Positions 55,427 through 64,000 of a stretch of DNA of 64,000 nt are shown here, in pieces. The notes below the pieces were generated by a model. That model did no database searches and was not told the DNA's origin. It was given only the letters and a program-made list of their open reading frames with translations. The position numbers and the translations under genes were made by a program. The stretch's first letter is position 1, and every line of letters starts with the position of its first letter. Source of the stretch: Membranipora membranacea (Eukaryota > Bryozoa > Gymnolaemata > Cheilostomatida > Membraniporidae); NCBI GenBank assembly GCA_914767715.1, contig OU612067.1, forward strand, positions 17,429,001 through 17,493,000. Direction: 5' to 3'.

Positions 55427-57395
55427 TATCCTCCGCGGTAGGTTGTGTGCTGAGCAGTTGAACTAGCAGGTACTGATAAACAGTATCGGTGAGAGGTAGC
55501 TTTTTATCTTGAGGCCTAAAAAAGTACCATGATATGATAAATATGCCATATTCTATATTGTTGAAAATTTTCCTATTTTGTTTATAATAAAGTCAATTTC
55601 GATTGGTAAGCTAGATAACTCACTAAATCAGATATAGTCTTATTACCTAATCAACAGAATAAGGGTATTGTTGTTACCTTGCTGTCAAACTTTGGGCCTA
55701 GTGATGTAAATGAAAACTCATTGATCAAAACCTCAGATCCCTTACTGCATGCGGCTGCGCCTCAATCCCATATGTAGATAATGGGTGTTCAGAATTTTGA
55801 ACAATTTCAGGGATGAAGGTCTATGATTGAATTAGGGCCTACCCCGTTGGCCCTAATATGTGTCTCACATACCGAGACTTCTGACTTTAGGCAAAATGGG
55901 TAGTGTACTTATTATCCCCCCTCCAAATTGCCGACAAATTCACATGAGACCTTTGGTGCAACGATTAGGGTGTTCGAAGCCGTAAACCTAAATACAACAT
56001 ACAAATACATATATATATATATATAAATACAAAAGTTATGAGGAGAAGAAATTGATCATTGATAATGTAAATCAGAAGAATAACGAAGATGGAAACTGAT
56101 GATGAACAATAACGAACGAATGCTTGAATTGGTTTGAGGAAGACTGAAAGTTATACATGGTAATGCTGTTTTGTACCTACTTACACTTGTAATGATAAGA
56201 CAAGATGACTCGGTGGAACTGAGACACTGTTTTAATCCAATAAATAGGATGTTTGGCAAGGATTTTATTGCCTCCTTCAAAACCACTCAAATTTAATATG
56301 AACGCCAATAATGATGATGTTTTAAGTTTAATTTAGAACTGATGTAAACTGTGAAGTCAAAATTACTCATACACTTATGCATTTAATGTTTCGCTCGTGA
56401 ACAAAATCAACTGAACTTTTGATGCCAAATGATCGTTACATATATGAAAATGATTACATGAAAACTATGTGTATTAGTTTCATTGAAAACCTGACGATGA
56501 TCCTGCAAGGCACCTCATCAATAATGTGAGACCAGGCAAGCAGATCAAAGATGACATGGCATATAGCTGCAGGGATGTATGGGTAGATTCTAGGCTAAGG
56601 GGTTATGGAGGCTCTACTCGGACAAAGCGCTAGCGTATAAACAGAAAGGATGTTTTAAACAACAAATAGTACAAGAATGTCCAAAGATTTGTAGGTTTTT
56701 CAGTTCATGATCCCGTAACTTCGATCTTCACAGTGACGGCGATCAGGTGAGGATTAAAAGGGGGTGATTTACTTATGAGCTATACGCTCCCCTTACCAAA
56801 CAAACAACCAGACCCACCGCAGAGCTAGTTTGTTTAACCAATCAGATAAATGGGATGTCACCTGCCAACTTGCTTATATCATTAAATGACAATTAACTAA
56901 CTTATCCGAAATATTAAGGAATTTGGGATATGGAAGCCGTATTTTCGGAAATCCGATTAATTTGTGTTGCAATAGATAAAAAGCAATATAATATTGGCTA
57001 AACATATAATATCTCTGCATATTCGGTACTCAGCGGTATCTGTGAAGAGAGAAAAATGGTGTCACCTATTGTGTTATAATAACTTAGTAAGGCTGAGTAT
57101 AATAATGTGAAATTTCATTACAAGTGATAGTCAAATCTTATACAACAAGAGCTGCATTTTCAAATAAAGATTGTTCAAGCCCAAGCGCCCTCAACAGTAC
57201 CATCCCGCTGCCATAATTGAGAACAGTCTTTCACATGTGTGTGTGTGTGAGTAAGTTATTGTCATAAGCTTCAATTAAAAGACATTGATGGACCATGAGT
57301 CAATCCTTGTAGCCGAATCAATAATAAGTCGGTGGCACATAGCAAGTATATATAATATAGAGCAATCTTGTAGTCAGTGTGTATGTTATCCTCTC
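55427..57395. other. Intergenic region
   Basis: AT-rich with a short (TA)n tract near 56006-56030. No coding sequence is supported. The open frame at 56056-56286 on the minus strand has no features of a gene. Confidence 0.45.
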
Positions 57396-60300
57396 TTAAG
57401 CGGCGGTTGAACCATAGAGATCGTTTTCCATCATATCGATTTCAGTTCCCGGCTTCTTCTGCTGCTTCTGAATAGGAGCATACATGTCTTCTAGTGTACC
57501 TTCCGCCTCTCTAAATTATGGAAGCAAGTATTTATGTTACGTCAGTGTATGTTATGAGAAAATTGAAATGCATTTTTTTTCTAAATTTCACCTACTACCA
57601 TCATCTGGTAGCTAAAAAACTGTCTCAAAATCAAAGCATCAGTTCAAAACGATAATGTAGGTTTTAGACTTCACTTGACTTGAGAATGAAACAGAAATGA
57701 TGATCTCTCAGTTTAACTTTGTTATCGGAAACGCATATGCAAGGCTTTTCACAAGGCAGAAGTTAGGTACTGATGCTACAAAAGAATTCACATTGTACTA
57801 TTTTCAAAAAAATATTGAATACAATCAAGACAGCAGAGAGTTTTGGAAATAAATTATGTCTCTTTAGTAGAAGTTGCGTTCCCCTAAGACATGGAATCAC
57901 AACTTCGAAGTTATCAAGTTTCACCACTGGCCAACACTTCCTATTTATGATAACCATAGACTTAATAATAAACCTAGACAGGACACTGTATATAGCTGAA
58001 GTGAGGCACTTAATTATGGTGACGCGACGTCACTGGAGGGTGTAGAAACAGTGATTTTTACTCATAGCTATCATTGATTTACCGTTCCCAGTTCGGGTTA
58101 AATATTGATAACTCAACTGGCTTCAATCGGAATTTAAGTTTGAAAATTGCAATAGATTCAGCAGCTTCTGGCGATCACTTTGATAGTCGGTTTAGCTCCA
58201 TAGCTCAAATATTATCAAAAGAGCAAGCTATTTAAAACAGTGCATAGACTTAAAGCTATAAATTTTTTTTCCGGTTTCAGTCCTGATTAAATGCTAATAT
58301 CTCAAACAATTTTGTTGGAATTTTTAGTTTGAAAATTACAATAGGTTCAGTAGCTTGTAGAGATCATCTTGATGGTCTGTTCTGCCTTGTAGCTCAAGTA
58401 TAACCAGGGAGTTCAGGACTTTCTTCTTTGCTACCCCTTTCCATCAGCCAATAATTGTGTCATTATTAGTAGTATAACGGTTTTCAATTGCTTGCTTGTT
58501 CGGTTATACCAACGAGGAAAGTCCTAAACTCCCTGGTTATAATTGAGCTACAAAGCTAAACAGACCTTCAAAATAATCTTCACGAGCTACTGAATCTATT
58601 GCAATTTTCAAACTCAAAATTCCATCAAAATTGGTTGAGATATAAGCATTTAATCAGGACAAAATTATAGCTTTGAGTCTATGCACCGTTTTCAATACCT
58701 TGCTCTTTTGATAATATTTGAGCTATGGAGCTAAACCGACTATCAAAGTGATCGCCAGAAGCTGCTGAATCTATTGCAATTTTCAAACTTAAATTCCGAT
58801 TGAAGCCAGTTGAGTTATCAACATTTAACCCGAGCTGGGACAGGTAAATCAATGATAGCTATGAGTAAAAATCACTGTTTCTACACCCTCCAGTGACGTC
58901 GCGTCACCATAATTTAGTGCCTCACTGCCTCAATGCTAATGCTCCATACAGTGTCCTGTCTAGGTTTTTTTATCAAGTCTATGATGATAACCTACTAAGT
59001 CAAGGATAATATGCCCTCATACCCACTATCAGATGTTTTGCATTCATACCTGCGTAATATAGTGTCAGTGTTTGTGTATCTCTGACTGTATTTCTTTGAT
59101 GAGGTGGATTTTCTCTCTGCAGTCATGGGTATGTGAGTTTTATCTGAAGTAAAAAACCACAACAAATACAGATATGCAGTTGACTCTGTCGAAGCTGTAT
59201 CATACAGGAAAGCCAGGAGAACAGCTTATTCACACTACATCTAGACCACTGGTCATGTCAGTGAAAGGGAGCAACTGGAATATATGCAGTTGGATTAAAC
59301 TTGTTCTACACCACATTTCAAAAACACTAGCCATCCCTAAGCGAAACAAAATTGTTGTGTTGATGCTCAGGCTAAGATTAATCGGCACCTAGAGCACAAT
59401 GTTTTTAGTGCTTACCATCAGAATCTGTTTGCTCATCCTGAGAGGGAACCTGATCATCTGTGTGGGTGGAGTCACTTCCCCTTTTCTCAGTTAATTCATT
59501 ATCATCAATGGAATCATACCCAGCATCGTATTTTTTTACGCTGTCTGTCCTTGGTTTGGTTGTCTCGTGGCTGCCGTTTTTATTCTTCTTGGCTAATTTG
59601 ACTACCAGAATGATTATAATAATCAGGAGAAGAACTCCACCTCCGCTTGCTGCCACTATGATAATGTTTTCTGTGTTTGCAAAGAACTTCTTCATCTTGG
59701 AGAGAAGGCTTTCATTTTCATCTGGAGGTGGTGATGTTCTCCCATTTGTTAAACATTGTGCTGTAGATGCTTCACTTTGACTTCCCCCAACTGTAATTTG
59801 TGGGAAAAAAATTTATTTCAATAATAATGGGGGAATCGTTAGTACTTCAATTATCAAAATCACCTTGAAGATTATGTTAGCCAGAAATGCTATATGCTTA
59901 GAGATGATTAATGTGTTGGTAGCAAAGAACATCGCATTGAGTTGATTCTGGTACAAGCACCTGATACGTTCATGTAGTTATATGTACATACTTATCAATA
60001 AGACATTGAATGCTGCTCCATTTGCTGGTGGTAGCAGCAGACGAAATTCACCATCGTCATTAGTTTCAATGAATCCTGTCCAGAAATTTGTACCATTAGT
60101 GCAGTTATATGGACTCTGATGCAATGAGCTTTTGTTGCTCTTAGCCAAAATTTGATATTTAGGCCTACATCTGTTGGTCGGTTCATAACACTCATGAAGA
60201 ATATCAAGAGTCACATTGTTTTTATTTTTAGGGATGTTTTTAAATGTTACCACACACGCTGTGGAAGTGTTGAAGCTATCTGGGTAGTTGGGGCTGAGCA

Positions 60301-61494
60301 CAGTGAACTTATTTATTGGGATGCTTTTGTTGTATGTATGTGTGACGCCTGTATTGTTGCAAAGCATCAAGCTGGAGGTCCCTGCAGAAATAAGAATGGA
60401 ATAAGGTTAGTAAGTATGAGGCACCTACATCAGTCATGTTCTACTCTACCCAGACTCAACTCTCACTACCATACATGTTATGGCCCTGTCTTGTTTTATG
60501 TGGGGGTGGTAGTGGTATTATACCATACTCTCCAGAGAACAAGTAGTTGACACCCCTAGTGCTCAAAGACACCTGTACAATTATGATTATTACTGATAGA
60601 ACACATCCTTGATGTTAAAAGGATGAGTATGATCCATCAGTTGGTTTTGTTCTGAGTTTGAGATGTGGGTGATTTGTGACAGTTGTTGATCGAAGTTGAT
60701 TTGAGTTTTGTGGTAGGGAGAAGCCAGGGAAAATCCCTCGAGAGCGGGAATTTAACCCGTGACCTCTCGCTTGATAGCAAAGGTGTGATCATTTGCCCTA
60801 TCAAAGCTTCCCAAACAATTTGACGTTTTCAACATCATGCTGAGTCAGTACTGTCCGGTTTTCCCCAAATCAGAACCTGAGAGAGCTATCAGTCAGAACA
60901 ATTTCTACTGAATATCGCTTTATATGATGCAGTTACATCCAAATTGATGGGCACTTGTGACTCAAGTAATTCTAACTGAATAACAAAAAGCAATGCTTTG
61001 TATTGCGCATTTTGTTTGTAGTGGTATGGTATGGGACCATATGGCCAAGGTTGCTTCTGGTAGAACACATCCAGATCAGTTACAGTTTAGTTCCGCTAGT
61101 ATGTGGTTTTTGTTACGGATTTTGTATTATATATAGATGGTTGAAAGCTATCTAAATACTGATGAATTATATGTACAAAAATAAAAAGACAGGGTGAGTC
61201 TTGCCATATGAGAATTGGGATCGACTATAGAGCCCTTTGTGAGGCTGATAGTGTTAGCAAGGCTATGGTGAACCACCTATACCACAACAATAAAATGTTC
61301 CTGAATTGAGTTGTTGGCTCAATTTAACACAAACAGCAGTGTTACAATAGATATTGTTGATAATAAGAGTAAAATATGAATATAGTTTCAGCGCCATTGG
61401 CATTAGACTCTCTCTCCACAATTCACACAATTGTCAACTCACCTGCTGCAGTTCCGACTGTCACAAGGATAAAAGCCACTGCCAGTAACATCAT
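57396..61494 (-). CDS. CUB-domain type I membrane receptor with two-tyrosine tail
   Basis: Five exons on the minus strand: 61443-61494, 59992-60381, 59416-59790, 59050-59143, 57396-57510. GT-AG ends; 1026 nt, giving 341 residues. Signal peptide 1-18 (MMLLAVAFILVTVGTAAG); CUB-like domain about 22-147, with LSPNYPDSFNTSTACVVTF (the SPNYPxxY/F...C strand), HECYEPTNRC and a hydrophobic close LLPPANGAAFNVLLI; many NxT/NxS sites; a Thr/Ser/Pro stalk; TM about 190-212 (GGGVLLLIIIIILVV) stopped by KLAKKNKN; an acidic, Ser/Thr-rich tail with AGYDSIDD; and a last exon with LEDMYAPI...ENDLYGSTAA. YAPI is a YxxI-type SH2 or endocytic motif; two tyrosines 22 residues apart recall, but do not match, an ITAM. 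A paralogous last exon lies at 63345-63462. An upstream in-frame Met (61614) would add 40 hydrophilic residues before the signal peptide, so the later Met is preferred. Ligand unknown. Confidence 0.8.
57953..58985. mobile_element. Large fold-back element, ~1.03 kb
   Basis: The outer ends ACCATAGACTTAATAATAAA and TTTATCAAGTCTATGATG are inverted, then CTAGACAGGACACTGTAT / ACAGTGTCCTGTCTAG, and ACGCGACGTCACTGGAGGGT / its complement. Arms of about 450-480 bp run inward to a centre near 58440-58500 with GGGAGTTCAGGACTTTC / GGAAAGTCCTAAACTCCC. Each arm contains a direct repeat of about 180 bp (GAAAATTGCAATAGATTCAG at 58142, GAAAATTACAATAGGTTCAG at 58331). It sits in the intron between the last two exons of the CUB receptor gene. 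No coding capacity. Confidence 0.9.
59218..59315. mobile_element. MITE, AAGTTTGATCC family, decayed
   Basis: Contains CTAGACCACTGG, GAAAGGGAGCAACTGGAAT and GCAGTTGGATTAAACTTGTTCTAC; only the right arm is clear. Intronic in the CUB receptor gene. Confidence 0.6.
60720..60805 (-). mobile_element. tRNA-derived SINE-like element
   Basis: The minus strand carries a B-box-like revcomp of GAGCGGGAATTTAACCCGTG with a paired T-arm, and an upstream variable region. The A box is weak. Intronic in the CUB receptor gene. Confidence 0.5.
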
Positions 61495-61855
61495 CCCTTT
61501 TTTCTGAGCATCACCACGCTGTGTAACACTTCCTAATCGGAATTCCTCACCAGGATCCACACGCACCTCTGTATAACCACACCTGTCTAAGTTTCTTTCA
61601 AACTTACACCACAAAATATTTAGAGAGTTGCTTCAATGTATTCAAGGAAGGTGTTTTGGCTCAAGCAATAAGCCTGTAGGGTTGATGCTCTGAATCGTCT
61701 GTGTCAAATTGCAACTCTGCGTTTTTTGTTATGATTAATCAGCAGCAGGTCAAACGGGTCGCTTACCTAATTTATCTCACTTCCTCCATCCTAAGAAATA
61801 CAAATAACTTTCAAACCCTTGAGTTCAGATTGTAATGTTTGCACTGTCGTATTGT

Positions 61856-62165
61856 TTACATCAGATTACGAGCTAGAAGGAAGTTTAGAGTGCAAAAAAC
61901 TTCAATTCAAACTCTAAAAAGTTAACAAAACGTAGCTCTAATGCCTTTGAATAGCATAAAGGCTTCACTGGTACTCACATTACAACTTCTCGATTGAATC
62001 AAAATCAGCATCCATGTTTTGATTCAATCGAGAAGTTGTAATGTGAGTACTAGTGAAGCCTTTATGCTATTCAAAGGCATTAGAGCTACGTTTTGTTAAC
62101 TTTTTAGAGTTTGAATTGAAGTTTTTTGCACTCTAAACTTCCTTCTAGCTTGTAATCTGATGTAA
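61856..62165. mobile_element. Near-perfect fold-back element, ~310 bp
   Basis: Two arms of about 148 bp (61856-62008 and 62021-62165) are inverted copies with only a few mismatches, separated by a loop of about 12 bases (tcagcatccatg). Outer ends TTACATCAGATTAC / GTAATCTGATGTAA; inner ends ATTCAATCGAGAAGTTGTAA and complement. No coding capacity. High arm identity implies recent origin or gene conversion. Confidence 0.93.
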
Positions 62166-62855
62166 GCATTATGACAGTATTTTTTAAATGCAACCATTAA
62201 TTGCATTGCTCAAAATAGATTGCTATCATTTTAAAAACGATCAGATGAAAGCCTACGTAGTTTGGGTGCTCAATGCGTCCCAAGCGAGGATTGTTGGATG
62301 CTCGATAATAGAAAAATCCAGCATGAAGTTGTTTGAGGACCCAAACCAACCTTTAATTGTATAACCACACAAAATCCCCTAATAACCAATTTTTCACATC
62401 ACAAAGTGAGCTGCTTGGTATGAGACGTTGGGTTGGGTGGTATTGATTTTATTCATAAACACTAAACAAATTAACCTTGTTTCAAAGTTTAAAAATCATT
62501 TAAACTAAAAAGGATGAGTACTAGTATAGCCTTGGACACTGCCTTTGCTGGATGTATGTAGGGATCGGACACCCAACCACCCCGACACAGGCAGCCTGCT
62601 CAGGCTATGGTAAGCATCATAAAAAAATAAGAAATGGATATGAAAATGAGGCTAATTTTGCAATGTCAATATGGTGACAGAAAAAACTTTTGGACAGAAG
62701 AGGGGCAGGAAGCAGAAAGGATTTTGCTACACTTCCATTCGATGGAGATAAAGCGTTCTACAAATAGGTTATATATACATACATGTAGCCATTGTGAGTG
62801 GAGACATTAGATATAATAAATAATATTGGAGGGGTGTATGTCTAATCGACAATTA

Positions 62856-62965
62856 AGCAAGATCTATATCGCCTGCATTCGGAGTTGCTTCCCCTGTAGC
62901 CGGCTGCAGCTCACCTGGACGGGATCGAATTGGATGCAGCTAAATTCAGTCAAACTTGATCTACG
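62856..62965. mobile_element. MITE, AAGTTTGATCC family
   Basis: GCAAGATCTATATCGCCTGCATTCGGAGTTGCTTCCCC-type left arm and TGGATGCAGCTAAATTCAGTCAAACTTGATCTAC-type right arm; the inner AGCCGGCTGCAGCT is palindromic. Confidence 0.7.
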
Positions 62966-63344
62966 TTTGAACGGGATGATAATATTAACGATGGTAAAAT
63001 AAATCTCAAGAAGAGGCCCAATCAGGCCTGACCGGTATCTGTAGTGACATGGGATGGAATACGAAAAAAAGTGCAAGCGGTACTTTTGATTAATCTAGCG
63101 TAGGTAGAGCCGCTCAAAGGGGTATTTCAATTGGAATGAGCGATGATTTACATAAAGCAAATTATCACATCGCTCAAAATTATTGCTCGCTTGGTGTTCC
63201 AAATTCGTTCCCAAATCGCTCATTCAGAGTGTATATAGCTCCATCAATGAGTGAGTGACTTGTGAGCGAGTTGAGTGAGTGATCAGATTGCGACCTTGGC
63301 TGTTTTTAATTGAAAGACCCCTTGTCAACACATCAGTGATTATG

Positions 63345-63462
63345 TTAGTTATCTGTGGACCCGTAGAGATCGTTATCCCTCATATCGACAGGTGGCTGGG
63401 GCGGCTTCCTCTTCTGTTTCTGGATGGGTGCATACATATCTTCTATAGTACCCTCCCTCTCC
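63345..63462 (-). CDS. Last exon of a paralogous CUB-type receptor, partial
   Basis: Acceptor TTTGTAG at 63463-63466, then an exon in the same phase as the last exon of the CUB receptor at 57.4 kb. It encodes GEREGTIEDMYAPIQKQ, a Lys/Arg/Pro-rich KRKPPQPPVDMR and NDLYGSTDN before TAA. The paralogue at 57396-57510 has EAEGTLEDMYAPIQKQ and MENDLYGSTAA, so both tyrosine motifs (EDMYAPIQKQ and NDLYGST) and their spacing are kept while the linker varies; this copy adds a PxxP-like PPQPP. The rest of the gene lies beyond the right edge of the window. Head-to-tail orientation with the 57-kb gene indicates tandem duplication. Confidence 0.75.
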
Positions 63463-64000
63463 CTACAAATATCAATGGGTTGTGAAAGATTCATTGATCG
63501 GTGATGAATAAAGTTAATATCTATCTATCTATTATGCCAATGCGATAGATTACCCTAACTATCCTGCTTTTTAATTACTGAAATAACTGAGGCGATTTCA
63601 ATTCCATCTTCATTCTATTCTAAGGTCCAGCTATCTGTGCAGACAATAATCACAGTGACTGATATAACATAGGATACAACATACAGTAGTGCACATACCG
63701 CTGCACAACACACTGGTCGTCAGCTAGAAACCATGAGTCAAGCTCTGTTTCAAGGCCTACTCTAGAACAACCTCCTCATGGCTGGCCCCAACAGCATATA
63801 TATTGGTTGTGATGGTGTAGTTTAATAACAATTTTTGTTGCCAACCAGTATATGAATCAAACACCTCACTTAATGCCCTGTATATTGATTGCAGATTGTT
63901 TGAGTTACCTGAGCTTATTAGTTAATTATGTTGATTTTGCGTGTTTGCTAATATTGTGTGGATTAACATGTAGCAGACATTATTATGTAATGATTTTGAA
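63463..64000. other. Intron of the paralogous receptor gene, runs off the window
   Basis: No further exon of the paralogue is recognised before the end. AT-rich DNA with a short CTAT repeat near 63520-63532. Confidence 0.45.

Larger units (their letters stand above)
61495..63344. other. Spacer between the CUB receptor and its paralogue
   Basis: Holds a near-perfect inverted repeat at 61856-62165 and a MITE at 62856-62965. The adjacent 63110-63280 stretch repeats GAGCGAT/ATCGCTC and GTGAGTGA words. No coding gene is supported. Confidence 0.5.

Noticed and set aside
56056-56286. 76-codon minus-strand ORF
   Set aside because: Low-complexity Ser/Leu/Ile composition and no flanking splice sites or signal peptide consistent with a gene.
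59405-59695. Independent small membrane protein
   Set aside because: The frame is the TM/tail exon of the CUB receptor; it joins the CUB exon and the downstream tail exons in exact phase.

Overview
The window is from an animal nuclear genome: genes are split by GT-AG introns of about 0.2-3 kb, the DNA is AT-rich, and introns and spacers are crowded with short non-autonomous transposons, fold-back elements and tRNA-derived SINE-like copies. The gene set (tafazzin, a BAH-domain chromatin protein, a Shisa/CX-like membrane protein, an LRAT-fold protein, a claudin-superfamily protein, CUB-domain receptors) indicates a metazoan. Compact genes plus an animal DUF4239-like protein suggest an early-branching marine invertebrate, perhaps a demosponge; that placement is an inference.

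Layout. 1-3.4 kb (+): 3' end of a TNRC18/BAHCC1-like BAH-domain gene. 5.7-6.05 kb (+): an unrecognised 115-codon open frame without Met. 6.06-8.4 kb (+): LRAT/NC-domain protein with a glycine-zipper C-terminus. 10.5-18.7 kb (-): 12-exon cyclic-nucleotide-binding-domain gene, with tandemly duplicated alternative first exons. 20.8-27.2 kb (+): Shisa/CX-like type I membrane protein with an Arg-Gly-rich ectodomain. 29.9-35.4 kb (+): DUF4239-like membrane protein with a 12-nt microexon. 36.8-41.7 kb (+): complete tafazzin. 42.9-45.0 kb (-): four-TM claudin/PMP22-like protein, convergent with tafazzin. 48.5-51.3 kb (-): a tandem array of three small secreted four-cysteine proteins. 53.0-53.5 kb (+): an unknown 168-codon ORF. 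54.3-55.4 kb (-): a probable two-exon short secreted peptide with a polybasic site. 57.4-61.5 kb (-): CUB-domain type I receptor with a two-tyrosine cytoplasmic tail. 63.3-63.5 kb (-): last exon of a paralogue of that receptor, whose body lies beyond the window.

Exon models were built by hand. For seven genes the exon lengths sum to an exact reading frame with GT-AG ends throughout: LRAT-like 411 aa, cNMP-binding 640 aa, Shisa-like 310 aa, DUF4239-like 432 aa, tafazzin 283 aa, claudin-like 168 aa, CUB receptor 341 aa. The genes do not form an operon-like unit. The most distinctive part is 48-64 kb, where lineage-type secreted peptides sit beside duplicated CUB receptors. A functional link between them is only a hypothesis.
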